From positions 1 through 64,000 of the forward strand of contig DF236973.1 in the NCBI GenBank assembly GCA_000708835.1: 64,000 nucleotides of DNA, given 5' to 3'. Source of the stretch: Klebsormidium nitens (Eukaryota > Streptophyta > Klebsormidiophyceae > Klebsormidiales > Klebsormidiaceae). A program made the translations under genes and the position numbers. The notes beneath the pieces were generated by a model. The model saw nothing but the letters and a program-made list of their open reading frames with translations, was not told where the DNA came from and searched no databases. Positions 1 to 13,700 of this stretch are shown here, piece after piece; position 1 is the stretch's first letter; every line of letters begins with the position of its first letter.

Positions 1-640
1 GGACGGGACCCCCCAGTACACTGTTGCCTGTGTTGTTGCCCCAGGCAGCAGGCCTACGAGGCGCCAACCGGGCAACATTCAGCCGTTGTTGCTCTCAGGT
101 CTAAGGGCTACGCTCCTGCCCGGGTCCTCTGGCCGACCGTTCAAGAAAGATTGGGGGTGGAATGCGCAAGGGACCTTGTTGCCATGTGTCAGTCATCCGT
201 ACAGTCGGGCAACATTTGCATTCAATCGAAACCGTTCGTGTAGGCAGGTGACTTGGGAGCAACACAGCGACAACGGGGCCCTTTGCTTTCACTCTATGGG
301 CAGTCGAGAGGGAGTCTACGGGTGTAGGCTTTCGTTATCTTGTTGCCTTTTTCCCTGGCAAAAGGGCAAAAAGGGCAACAATAGAAACGGGGCCTAGAAT
401 GTAACAGACTGGCGCAGACTGCAATTAAATAAGCAACATTGCAACCCCTGGAAGCAACGGACAGGCCCCGTTTCCAACAAAGGCAACACGCCGAACGCGG
501 CGCGCGGGCGCGCTGCAACAGAAGCTATGAGCAACAGACAATATCATATCGCAACAGGGCTATACGTATATGCTTAGGCGTGTTGCTCTTATGATTCTTC
601 CAAACCTACCGGTCATCATGCCCAAGGCAACAAAGCAACA
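1..640. repeat. GCAAC/GTTGC-dense block
   Basis: The pentamer GCAAC (or its complement GTTGC) occurs 19 times in about 640 bases by my count, against roughly one expected by chance on both strands. It is mostly GTTGC or mixed up to about 350 and almost only GCAAC after 360. A 12-bp perfect inverted repeat lies at 384-395 and 463-474 (GAAACGGGGCCT and complement). No unit of fixed length is evident, so this is a dispersed short-motif cluster rather than a clean tandem array. It may be the edge of a larger element cut by the window. Confidence 0.6.
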
Positions 641-1712
641 AGGCCTTTCGGAGCCTGGGCCCGCCTGACTTGCGGAGTGGGTTCGGTGGCATGCTCGGGA
701 AGGCCTTGGAACAGCAGAGGTGGGCAGTTCGCTGGTCGGAAACCTCGAAGCCGTCATCGACATTTCCAACCGCCATCGACCGGCGCGCCGGACCGTCAAT
801 TATTCTGACCGGCGCCGTCCGATCGCACGAGTCTCGCCGATCGAACGGTAGATTAGAATTTTGCGATTATCGATGAAATTCAAGCACGGCGATCTTGACG
901 GGTTTTACCCCGCTGTTAAAGGGTTAACCTATCTAGGGACATCCAGATTCCATGGTATCTCCGGGTCAAAAAAACCGAGCTAAAAAGAGCTTTGGAAGTT
1001 TGAAACGCCTTTTCAAAAAGGTGCAAAAGGGTATTTTCTAAGCTTTTCTTTGTTTTAATCGTTAGTGGTTTGTCTGCACCATACAAGCAATCTATGTATA
1101 TTACAAATAGAGAATGGTTCATAAGGGCTCGGGGCTCCTTTTTGCTTAAAATAGATATGACGTTTTCAGTTTGCCTTCCTTGCAAACGGCCATTGCTCTG
1201 CAATGGCCAGGCCGGCAACAAACTACTCAATCCACTCCTAGGAAGCAATCTGCCGAAAGAACCTTGTATGTTCACCCACCACACATGTGCGACGCATGGT
1301 ATATTCGGTTGCAACTAAACACCATCCTCTCCCTAACATATCACCAGTATTTGTAGTATGAGTATATATGATAGCTGCCAGCCGGCCGCCCTGTCAATGT
1401 CAAAATTAGGCTGCCTACGCATATTGCGCTGTGCGCTGAATCGTCGTCGGCACGGCCAATCCACTGCAAATGTGTCCCGCAATCAAGGTAGGTAAATAGA
1501 TTAGCACCATGCGTGATGTACTCTGGTTCCAACTTGGACGCGCGGGCCGTAGTCACGTGGACTATAGGCTTCCCCTGGCAGACCGTGCTAGGAAACTGCT
1601 ACACTTGTCCCGGGGATTATGCAGACTAGCAGATTGTCGAAACTCGGAATTTGCAATCAACTCGCGAGCGGCGATCTCGGAAGGAATGGAGTCCACGATC
1701 AAAAGGAGGGGT
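1..1712. other. Non-coding region downstream of SKI2
   Basis: I see no supportable gene here; the open frames are short and unrelated to known families. Bases 1-640 hold the GCAAC-rich block described separately. Bases 900-1712 are ordinary AT-richer sequence that must contain the SKI2 3' UTR, since that gene ends at 1713 on the minus strand. I could not fix a polyadenylation site. Confidence 0.6.
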
Positions 1713-4700
1713 TCAGAATGAAGCCGTTCCTGTAACGTACAAGCTCGCAGCAAACACTATGTCCCGCTTGATAGCGGCTGACGCAGCCTCCATCTTCTGA
1801 TACAAGCTCGAATTTCCAATCAAGCGCGCCGCGTTCTTGGTCTCCCTACACGTCTCGTCTAGCCTGACAATACACCGCACGATCGATCCTTCGGGAACGT
1901 CGGTCAGGGCGCAAATGTCGGAAAAGGGCGTCCCCTGCGAAAATCCACTTCCCATCACTCAGAACGGTCTCAATATCTTGTGGACATGAATGAAGCTTCA
2001 ATACTGGAACAGTGTAAAGCAGACAGCCCAGTTGATATTCGTAAGTTGCCACTAACTCTCAAACCCAAAAGCCTTCCTCGGCCGGTACTTCAGCCAGTTT
2101 CGACAAAGATCTTGCGTATCCAGCCAACTTTTGAGTGGTTCGTTGGCAATCCGACGGCCAGATACTCGGCTCGCTACTGAGCGAGAGAGACATCAAGAAC
2201 CAAACAACGTCACAGACAGCTCGCTCGGAGCTTGCTTCAAGAAGCGTCCGCAGAAACCGTCGTTTCGGACGCCTCACCTGCGCCCACTCGTACACGACCT
2301 CCATGAGCCCGAAATTGAGCGCTCCCTTGAGGTAATCGTCCGGCACGATGGGCAGCCCGTGGTCCGCCTGGATTTTGCCCAAGTGCAGCGCCGTCGCCGC
2401 CAGCCTGCAGCCAGCCGCAAAACGGATGGTCGGACAGGCACGTGGCAGGAATGTGCAAGCAAAATAACTGAAATTCTTCCGGTAGGAAGAAAATCTGCTC
2501 GGGTTGGGCAGACTAGGCGGCATCTCGCAGGATTCTGTAGGTAGCGTTCTTTGAAGCAACTGGCCGATCTCTCGGACACTTGATAGACGAGAGAAAGTGT
2601 GGTTCAAAGTCCGGTCGGATAGAGCCGAGGGTTTGAAGATTCGACACGGTGACTTTCAAAAAAACCAAGAACCCAACTGCCCACTCAGAAAGGAGTAGAG
2701 ACCAGATCTTCCGCGTTTTTCCGATTTGATGACATAGAAACCCAACCTAAGGAGTTTTTGGTTCTTTACCAAGGCTAGCTAGTCCTGGTTGGTAGCTGTC
2801 AGAGCAGGCTGCTCGGAATCTGCATAAACTCTGCAAACGACACCTGTAAGAACAACGCGCGCACCTGTCGCGCGCGGCCGCAAGCGTGGCCGTCAGCTCC
2901 GGTTCGCTTGCGCTTTTGTCCTGGAACACGAAGGCGCTCAAAAGGGCGACCGCCTCGGCGGGTTCCAAGTCGTCCAGCTGATTGTCCAGGATCATCTCCG
3001 CCGCTATTAACTCGTCCCCACTGTTGACCTCGCACGCTACTCGGCCTTTTATCTGCACCACGCGCTCGGCGTCGAGGTAGCCCAGCTGCTGCAGGACCGC
3101 CACCTGGCGAACAGGAACCGAAGAGGAGTTCTGAGGAGGGGCGAGCGGGTTCAGAAAAGTTCCGAAGGTTTACCCAAATTCAGACTGGATGTCCGAGCTG
3201 CTGAATAAATCACTCTCCGCACGCAGCAATGGTAGTTGAGTGGATCCCGGCATTTCACTAAGACCATGTGCTCCAACGGCCGCCTCTCGGACGCCAAACC
3301 GGTACCGGAAGGTACCGCTTCTCCGCCTTGGGCTTCGAAGAGCTTGAGGTCCTGAGGCCTTACTGCTTGACCACATAAATACAGAACGCTCATGACCATG
3401 TTAATCCAAAGCTTGACCCCATGCTAACGGGACCGTGAACCCGTCTACTTCGCGGATCACCGGCTGCTCGAAGTCGCACATCTGCTGCATCTTCGCTCAG
3501 ACGCAACGACGTTTCCGCCCCTCCAGAACTACTCAAAGACAACCCTCAAGCCAACCAACTCTGAAAGCGCTCACCCGGTGCCCGGTTGGCTGTTGAAGTC
3601 CTTACAAAGCATGGCTGGGACGCTGCCCCGAGCGCCTTCGGAGAGGGAGTCCAAGAAAAACACTCATGAATAGAAACTTTTAGGGTTCGGCGCTCACCCG
3701 CTGTTCAAAGTCTGGCATTTGCTGCAGGTTGTCGTCGCTGAGCTCGTGCTTGAGGTGGCGCACCCGCTCGCGCAGCAGCGCGTGCTGCCGGTACTCCCGG
3801 TAGTGACGTGGCACCACGGGACACGTGGCGCACGGATTGCCCGCCAGCGCGGCCAGGAGCGCCCCGCGCTGCGCGTACAGCTCCGCCGCGTCGAGGCTCG
3901 CCATCTTGAGTTCTGTGCACGGGAAATCGCATCGCCACGTCAGCATGTTAATCCAGATGCGACCGGGAGCTGCAGGCCTCATTGTTCTGACTGTATTGAT
4001 GGTGTCAACTAGACTGGCAGTTCGAACGTGAGGCGACGTCAGAGCGAACCAAAGAAAAAGCAAGAGCGGCAGACCGTAGACTCTTCCTCGAATCGATGAG
4101 CGATTTAGCGCGTCAATTGCCGATGTCTGAGACTCCAGTACCCCAGGTTTGATGGACTTCCGCAGGGGTTAAGGTGGTCCGACATTTGTAAAAAGACGGG
4201 TCAAAGCTCTGCAAAGGTTGTAACCGAAACCCGCACACAAGCAAGAAGAGAGCAGGTTTTTCAATATCAAACGGGACCTCGTCCTGAGTGCTGCCTTCGT
4301 GTCAAACACGACAAGAGGTCACAGATAACCGGAGCGTGCTTACCCCGGGGCTCCACTTCTGGGAGCGGCTCTCCTGCCAGCTCTGCCTCCGCCAGCTGCA
4401 GCCGCTGCACTGCTGCGCCGACCGCCCCCGCCTCCGGCCCCGCTTCGCTCTCCAAGATGCGTCCCACTTCCACACGCACCTTTTCGGTAAAAGCAACGAG
4501 AGAAGGAAGCTTTTATCAGGTCGACTACACATCGCTCTGCACCCTTTAGGACACTAAGGAAAGAGGACTTCCTCTTCTTCGCATATAACACATTAGGGGC
4601 ACGTAAGTTCTGTTTCGCAAGGTCACGACTTTGTGTCCTCGTAACTTTACATTAACACTATGAAACTCCGGTGCTTGATCAGAACCAATCAAAGAGTGCA

Positions 4701-7700
4701 GAAGCACGCAGCACTACTTTCGCTAGTACTGGTCGCCAAAAACGCCAACCCGGGGCACAGTGTTTCCGCTCACCTTGTCCCGCCCGATCGCCACGATATC
4801 CGATGCCCGCACTTCCGCAACGAAGTAACCGGTCCCCGAATTCTCGCCATGGTACGGCAGTGGCAGTTTCACAACCCCGGGGGCGTCGGCACTGCGCGCC
4901 CCGAGCTTGCCACGTGTCACGCCGTAGTCGAGTCCGCCTAGGTTGTCCCGCGCGCGTTTCCCGACCAGCATTCCTGCCCCGGGGTCCGCTTCTCGTGGCC
5001 GGGGGGTCGGTGACGGGGCAACCGAGGGGGGGGTTTGGGAAGAAGGGGGCAGCGGGCCGCGGTGCAAACCTAGCACTAAGTAAGATGGCAACGAGGGGGT
5101 GGCGCCTGAAGAGGGGGGGCGCGACGGGGCTTCCCTAAGTACCATTCCCAAGGTTGGAGGATGGTCCTGCGAAATATTGAGAAGAAGTTTGCGTCAAAGT
5201 CACTTAAAAGCCGGAGAAGTGATGGAGGCGGAAAGTAGAAATTCGAGTACGTTCTTGAGTGCTAAGAATGGATGGTGACTCAATGGCTTGTCACGGTGGA
5301 CTGGCTATCCGGGCCTCCACACGCGAAGCAAACCTTTATCGCGATGTATAAAAGAACGTCCAACCTGCTTTGATTCCCGCTCTAGATGCGAGATACACAG
5401 AAAGGAAGCGATAGACCCATTCTATGCCCCGCACAAGGTGACGTGTCCTCACCGGCGTTTTGACCATGATGAGTCTGCCTGACGTCATCAGTGCCTGTCC
5501 TCCCCGCGAGCCCAGCACGGCGTCCGTCAGCTCGGCTGTCAAGTCCTCCACCTGGCGCGCGTACTCGTAGTACGCCGCAATGGTCGGGTCGCCCAAAATA
5601 CACCTGCATCAGTACTTACTTTAGGCGACCAAAAGGAGAGGTTTGCGAGAGCTGGTCCGAAGGAGGGGCTGGAGCGGTTGAGGCACGGTCAAGGGCCAAC
5701 TGGTTCACGTCCATACCGCAACGGATTCATTGCCAAGAAAAAGGGCGAAGGATGTTTGGGAATTCCGGAGTTTGACCGACTGCAAGTAGTCTCTAAGCGA
5801 CCACAGTTGGTGATTCATACCCCACCAGCTTCTAGGAAGCAAGTTGCTGTCAAAAACCGAAGCTCCCACGACCGCGGGTAAGACCGTCACCCCAGGATCG
5901 ACCTCGTCCGAATCTGCAGTAGACGGCTCGACGAGCCTGAGAGAAGATTTCTTTCTGGCGCTCTACGGTAAAGGAGGGGGCCTGTGCTCAACCTGGAGGA
6001 CGTATTAAGCTCATAAAAAATATGCAGTGGGCGCCACCCACGTGGCAGCGCACTTACTCGATGTTGAGCTGATTGGCCGCGAGCGACGCCTCGTGCTGGC
6101 GCAGCTGCTGCTGCGTCTGGGGCAGCGCGCGCTGTGCGTGGAACTCGGCGAAGCTGCGCTTCAGCATGTCTTCCACCTAGCACAGAAACCAGCCAAAGGA
6201 TGAAGTGTTGCAGGCAGCAGCTCACGCCTTCTGTAGGTCACACAAGGGCTTTCTGTAGCGTCCACAACTGCCTTCTGTAGCTTACACGAAGACAACGGAG
6301 TTGTTTGCACCCGTTTGCACCCATGTTTCTATCGAATTCACATCAAAATGAACAAAAGAAGCTTTTCACTCCGTTTGCAGAATCAACCGCAATGGCCTCG
6401 TTGCCCTATCACGCGCTTCCGATATTCTGAAAGCGCTCCTATGGTGCCGGATAGCTCCCGTTTCGACCCTCCAAATCACCAAGCGACCGTCTCAGAGTCC
6501 TCACCCTTCAAACGACACACGTGATCAACGAGGGATCCCTCACCTTGAGGTCCTCGACTCGCAGCAGGTTGAGGATCATGTTGTACGTCAGCCGGAACTG
6601 GCTCTCCAGCCGCGTCGGCTGCCCCGTCAGCAAAGTGCGCAGCGCCGCCTCTTCGGGGATCTCGTCCCAGCACATGAGAAGTACCGTGCCGACCTGCAGT
6701 GTTCGCCCACCAGTGAGAGTGCGCCACGTGGCAGAGCTAGGGTGCGTGTGTCTTGAAGGGCACCGTGCGGACTCATAATAGCCCACCGACACGACGTTGT
6801 GCGTGCTTTTGACTTCCACGCTAGCGCATCGGGCGCGCCCACCTCCTTGTGCCGCATCGCTTGCCAGCCTAGAACAAGAATGGAGGCCAGCTTCTCAAAT
6901 AATACCTTCTGTCAGTAAAAGACTTCGCTTGGGCTGATGCCCTGCAAGACGTTAAGTCCCCATCAACATATCCAACGTACTCTTTTCGATGATCCAACAA
7001 CTATTGAGGAAGTGATCAAAGGCAAGCCGACCGCCATGTCGCGGCCGCCGTGGCCGGGAATCTTCCCCGGGCGCTTCCTTACCTTGTCGAGGCCGCGCCT
7101 GCCGGCCCGCCCGGCCATCTGCGTGTACTCCCCGGGCAGCAGCGTCCGGAAGTTCTTGCCGTCGTGCTTGCGGACGCTGTGGAACGCAACCTGGGCGAGC
7201 AAAGGAACAGAATAACATGCATGAAAGAGAGCCAGCGAAGGCTGTCAATGTCAGAGCCCTGCGTACAAATCGGAGCTGTCAAGGCATCCCTGCTGCAAAG
7301 TCCGCCCCACAGGAGACGACAGAACAATGAAGGTTGCGAGTCGACCCGCGCTTGCAGCATGCCGTTCTGACGACGGAAAATTGCCGCGTCATTCCGAACC
7401 CCCGAAAGCGCAGATAAGGCGTCGTTTTACTCAAAAACTAGCCGCGTCAAAATTCTGTCGAAAGCAGCCGACACCTCAGAGGTGCCCCAACTTTCCAAGA
7501 CAGACCCTTCACCCACGGATCATCTGACTTAGGGCAAAAGCGACATCTGCTACATGACGCAGCGCTAATTGCCTCACCGTCCGTGCGGGCGCGTTGACGC
7601 CCATGGCGAAGGTCTCGGTGGAGAAGAGCAGCTTGAGCAGGCCGCGGCAGAAGAGCAGCTCCACCACCTCCTTCACGATCGGCAGCAGCCCCGCGTGGTG

Positions 7701-10700
7701 GCACCCGATGCCGCGCTGCAGCAGCTCCTGGATGCGCAGCACCTGCGAATGATGATGCGTTTAAGCAGATGAGTCCTTCTGGCTTTGTTACAGGGGAGTT
7801 CAATGGTCTGTGCACACGTAGTTGTTAATCTTCGTGCGTTGTGCTGTCTGCTGATGCCGCGTTGCAATAGCTCCTGGATGCGCAGCACCTGCAAAAGAGA
7901 CAATATGTTTGTCGGAAAGATAAGTTTGCCGAAGTGGGGTTTTCTCTTCTTACAAGGAGAGAAACGTTTGGGCTTTTCGAACCCTGTTAAGCGCTGACTT
8001 CAATGCATGTTGGTTTCCTGATGCCGTGCTGCAGCGGCTCCTGGATGCGCAGCGTCTGCAAGATGGAAAGATAAGTTCGCCGAAGTAATCCTTCTCCACA
8101 CTTAAGAAGAGAATGTTTCGATTCTGTTGGTTCCACTGCGCGTTGGTTTCAATGTAGGTCATCTTCCTGAAGCCGCGCTGCAGCAGCTCCTGGATGCGCA
8201 GAACCTGCGAAAGGATAGATTGATCTGCAAGGCGAGCTGCCGAGTCGAATTGCCCCATAAGATTCTCAACGTACAAAGAGAACTTCCATTGCGGACAGAA
8301 GGGCTTCCTGGCAGACCGAAGCCCTTTCAAGTCCAAGTATCGACCTTTTCGAAATCATTGAGAGCGCTTCAGAAAATGGAGAGCGAACAAGCTCGGGGCA
8401 CAGAAAATCGGACTTGCGCGCATAACCATAAGAACTTCCCTCAGAGCTCTGCATGAATCGTCCGAACCTAACTCGCCCTTACCTGCGGCAGCTTCCGGTC
8501 CGAGCCTTTGAGCCGCGAGAACGCCTTGTCGCAAAACCGGTGGATCTCGCTCTTCTCCGCGGACGCCGTCAAGTCCAGCGCGGTCAGTCCATCCGCCGAC
8601 GAATCACACCGCGCTTTCGAAAAGCAGAATACGACGAGCGGCAGCAGCGACTTCTTCCGCAGAACTTCCACCATCGTATACCACTGCGACGTCTCCGCTT
8701 TCCACCCCCCTCCGGTCCCCCCGCCTCCGCCCCCCCTCCCATGCCCCCCGCTCGAACTTTGCCCCCCCCCTCGCCGGCCCCCTCCGGCAGCCCCCCCCCT
8801 ACCACGAGCGGCGCCGGCCTGGCCCCCGCGTTGGCCGCCACCGCCCCCCCGGCCGTCTCCTGAACGCATTTTTGTAGGGATTATCAGGTCGAAGGGTTCT
8901 AGTCTAAACAGCCGAGAATCGGAGCCGAGCGAAACAACAGATGTAGATAGAACAGAGAGGCTTCCGAGCCAGAATGCGAGTGTCCCCTTACCCTGTACTT
9001 CGTATACGTTGATGTCAAGTTGTTGCTAACCACCAACCTCCAAATGAAAACCCGTTAAGACGGAACCAACTAGCGCCGAGCTTCCAATGAGCATCACAGC
9101 ATAAGCGAAAAGTACGACTTGGTTCCACCCACCCCCAGGCGGTTTAGGAGCGTTTTTGGCTTTGTGGGCGGCTTGAGCGGTGCGGACCCCCGACGGGAGG
9201 AACGTGTCCTTCTCGCAGATCTTGTGCAGCTCGCCCGCGTAGTACAGGTTGTGCTCCAGGGGCACGGGCCGCTTGAGCGTGCTGCGGAAACAGAGGGCAA
9301 CGGTCAGTTGGGACCATCAAAACGGAAACTGGGTTTGTGGTTTGAAAGGTTAGTGCTTTCCATTGGACGACCAGTCAACCTAAGATGGGTGCTAGTCCAA
9401 ATAGCAGACGGCAGGGTGGCCCGCAACACCGGATCAGGCGAGTGCAAGCGGGGTCCCAAGTTGCTTGAGAGCATCCGTTTGTGGTTTGAAAGGATCGTGC
9501 TTGCATTGAAAGACCAGTGATCCTAAGATGGGTGCTTGCTAGTCCGAAAAGTAGACGGGCGGGGTAGCCCGCGGTAACGAATCAGGCGGGTGCGAGCGAG
9601 GTTCCCCGTTGTTCCGAGAGCATCGGTCTGTTGCTCCGTTACTCTAAGACTCCTGCGGTCGCTTGGAACATGCTAAGAACGCGAAATACATCCCGCAGCG
9701 AGCAAGTTGAGACTTGCAACCTTGCCACAGTGGTTGTCTTCAGACCCGATCTTCGAGCTCTTCGAAAATTCAGCACTACGGTTTGAAGCTAGACTCATCC
9801 TTCAACGGTCAGCACTATGATTGACACTAACGCCCTCGCTCACAACTCAGCACTAGTTGTTTTAATCCAACGCCCTCCTTAGAATTCAGGACTTTCAGCG
9901 AGACGAAGACCAAGGCCGTGCCGCCCACCTGGTGACGTAGATGTGTTTGCGCTTGGTCCTGCCGATCCAGTTGGCGAACTCGAAGGTGTTGGGCACGGTG
10001 GCGGAGAGCAGCACCAGGTTCACGTGCGCGGGCAGCATGATGATTACCTCCTCCCACACCACGCCGCGCTCCACGTCGTTCACGTAGTGCACCTCGTCGA
10101 AAATCACCTGGGAAAAGTTTCTCGTAACCTGTCTTTATCGTCGTAACCTGTTTTTGGTGAAACGGATAAAACGGTGCTGACAGTCTCGGCTTGCAGGTAA
10201 AGGGGGTCTGGGAGTACGACCACATCTACGTCGTTCACGTCGTGCACCTCGTCGTAAATCACCTGCGGGGTAAACAAGCAAGAAACTATTCTGAAGGTTG
10301 GTTTGGAGGTTGTTGAGCAGCTGGGTTTTGAAGCATGCGGGGGGTTTGAAAGTGGTACAGCCATTCTTGCACAGTGCACCTCGTCGACATTCACCTACGG
10401 GGAGGATTGGCACAGTCTCGAAGTTTCAAAGTAGGTTGTTCCGAAGCTGAGTTTATGAGTTCTGAAGAGACAGGATCACCATCTCTGGGGTGTTCACGCC
10501 TTGCACCTAGTTGATGATTATCTGAGAAACCGTCGGCTTACAATAAGTCTCAAGCCTGTATCACTTCACGGAATTCGACGATGACGGGCAAGGTTTTTGC
10601 ATTTCGCTTGCGTATGCAAAACTTGCAAGAGTACGACTACAGTGCTCTCCAAATCGATCAACAAGATATCCACCCGAGAAGTGCCCGTTCGCCCGTCCCA

Positions 10701-13700
10701 ATGCGGTCGGCCTCCTTCCAGAATCCGTCGCCGGGTTGTTGTCGGATAAATTCTGCATCCTCGCGTTAGAAGACCGGTTGTCATGTGCTCTTGACCAATC
10801 TCCGCGGACACTCACCCACTCGACGTCCCGGATGAGGTCAGCTCCCTTGTAGAGCATGGACCGCAGGATCTCGGTGGTCATGATGAGGCACGGCGCCTCG
10901 GGGCGGATGCTGACGTCACCCGTGAGCAGGCCGACGTCAAAGGTGGAGCTGAAGTCGCGGAACTTCTGGTTGCTGATCGTCTTGATGGGGCTCGTGTAGA
11001 TGGCGCGCGTGCAGTGCTGCGGGGAGATCCGAGGGCCGGGATTTGGCCACGTGGCACGCTCACAGAGGTTCGCAAGAAAGCAGGAGAGAAACTTCGTTAA
11101 GACTTGTGCGGACCCGATGAAGCTCAGCCGGTCTGAAGATAACACGCAGAAGCCTAGGTCTAGTTTTGGTTACACCAACCACTACTGAAAGCGCTGCTTC
11201 GAAGAAATCAACTCGGACCCTTTACTGAGATCTGTCCCTGAACCCGTCAACTACACCTTCACGTTTCGGCCTCTGCTTGCAGCTATCATGACGATCCGTA
11301 TCTGCTTCGGAGTGAGGCTGCGACAGTCAAACGTCCGTACTCTTACCTTGGTCGCTAACGCGAATGCATATTCGGCCACCACAGTCTTGCCGGCCGACGT
11401 GTGGGCCGCAACAAAGACGGACTCGTTCCGTTCCAAGTGGACGATAGCCTGCAACGCAAACGAAGGGCGTACTCTTGTTGCTCAAACTGCATCTGACCAG
11501 ATGTCGCTCTGGGAGCTTCTCGCTGAACGAGTCCCTGAGTGGCTTGCCGCGCATGCCACACTTCGAGAGGTAATTTCAGAGCTTGTCGTTCCACAGCCAA
11601 CCCTCGCTTTGGGTTTCCCTTTGCAGCCTCAGTTACCGAAACAAAGCGTCTGAAATTCAATGTCTCGGAGAGAGCAGGCGAGAGTGCAAAGATGCTCTTT
11701 ACGATTGCGCAAGGGGAGTAGGGCGCACGTGAGAAATTGGTGAATCATTCTCGGCTGCGGATGTCGGGCGCTCACCTCTTTCTGGAAGACGTCCAGCTCG
11801 AAGGGGTACGAGTGCGCCATCTCCGGAACCAGCGTCGCAAACTGCTCCTGTAACCGCGGGATGCGGTCCATCACCGCCCACACCTGCAGACACGGTTAAG
11901 CGCGGGTTAATCGAAACTAGTTGGCTAAAAATGGGTTAAGCGGAGCAGCTTGACTACGGAGCAAGTGGACGCAATCCATCGCCGCCCGCACCTGCGGGCA
12001 CGAGTGGCCGCGGGTCAGTCGGAGACGGGTTAGCTGGGGAGCCTGGTTAGCGGAAAACGGGTTCAAGCTTGGTGTTACTCACCAGTTGGCGGAGAAATTA
12101 TCAGGAACGGGTGAGTCGGATCCGCGAAATATGCAAACAATGGCTGCGGCCAGGTGCATTTGGCGCGTGCCAATGCGCAAAACAAGATTCCGGATTGTCT
12201 GCCTAAGGTTGGAGGATTCTGCACCTGACCACTAAGCATTGATCCGATTTGAGGCCCCTTCTATGGCTTTCCTCCCCAATCCGGCCCGATTACATTGCAC
12301 GAAGAAGAGGAGCTCGACTGAGCAGGTAGTACTCTTCCCTGCGACGCCCGCTTCCCTTGCGCCAGGTCCCTGTTCATCTATGCAGGAGCTCTTTCAAACT
12401 GCGAATAGTACGTTTAACAGTTCACCCAAGTCTGTTCCCTTACCATCAAACAGTCCGGTCTGTACACAACGCACATTCTGCTCCTGGAACAAACAATACA
12501 AAAGCTGGAGAATGGGCTCCTACCTCCTCATCCGCTTCTTTGTGCCGTTTGCGATAGTCCGCCCGCACGCCCTTCTTCCCCTTCTCCGTCGGCCACCACT
12601 GGTCCGAGTCCCCGCCCGCCAGCAGAGCCTCCACCGCATCGGCGGCCTCCACTGGGGGGCCATCGGCAGGAGCAGCTGTGGAAACGACAGCCCGGGGTTA
12701 TCTACCGGACGCTAAACGTCGAAACTAAGGTTGCGTGTCGACCGAAAACCTACTTGGCCTCCAGTGTTGCCTTTGTAGCACCGACAGGTAGGAGGTACGG
12801 GTCTTTTCAAGCCAATTACCGGTATGTACCTTGAGTTAGCACGTGGATATGAAAAGCCATCCAATTGGCTAAGAAAGCTTTTTGAAGCTTTCGGTCGACA
12901 CGCACCCTAACTCCAGATTGGTTAGGAACTCATAGAGCGATGTTTGCATCGGCGGAGTATCGGCAAAGGCGAATGAGGGAATAGCACCCGGGGGTTATCT
13001 ACCGGACATTCAACCTCTAAAAAAGGTTGCCAAACTGGACAGACCCTCTTACAGCCCTGTATACGAAACTTGAATGAGGAGCAGGTTAAGAGGCAGGCTG
13101 CGATTCCAACCGGTCAAGGTATGTCCGCCTCCCCACTTGCCTCAGAGAACTCTCCGATCTGTGATCGAACAGGAAAGGGGAAGCACTGGTGTGAGCACCT
13201 CTTGTCAAAGGCTAAGGAAACGACAAATCACCGCTGCAATATCAAGTGCCGTAAAAACGCAAACGCTCCGCTTACGTTGCTCCTGCGCCGGCACGGTCTT
13301 TGGCGAGCGCTGGCCCTCCTCGGACTCTTCCTCGCTGGCGGCCTCCTCTTCTAGTTCTTCCATCCCGGAGAACAGGTCGTCATAGCTCAGCATCTGCGTC
13401 TGGAATACGCAGCACGAAAATTGTCAGCGACAGATCACTGAAGGAGAGGCAGTGCCATCTCGTTTCGGTGCCCTCCTACAGCGTTCAAAGTGGAGCAGGT
13501 TTCATCCAGTCTCCCTGGCAGCTCTTCAAAGTAGCGTTCTTTCCGTTCCCTCCGAATGTGCATGGTGTTGTGACTTGGCGTTCCCAGTTCGATGCAGTTC
13601 AATATTGATCCAAGCACCACTTTGAGGTATAACTTATGCGGCTTACCCTCACAATACAGTGCGAGAGAAATACACATAGTTGATGCAACCCGCGACTCTC

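Noticed and set aside
4671-5138. 155-codon plus-strand open frame
   Set aside because: It is the antisense shadow of SKI2 exon 18 (5166-4774), whose minus-strand reading matches the family.
7743-8482. Assembly error as explanation of the repeated exon heads
   Set aside because: The copies differ from each other at many positions and have different spacers, so they are not collapsed or echoed reads.
8508-9029. Proline-rich 173-codon plus-strand frame
   Set aside because: It is the complement of the Gly-rich insert and helicase sequence of SKI2 exon 12, so its Pro-richness is an artefact of the opposite strand.
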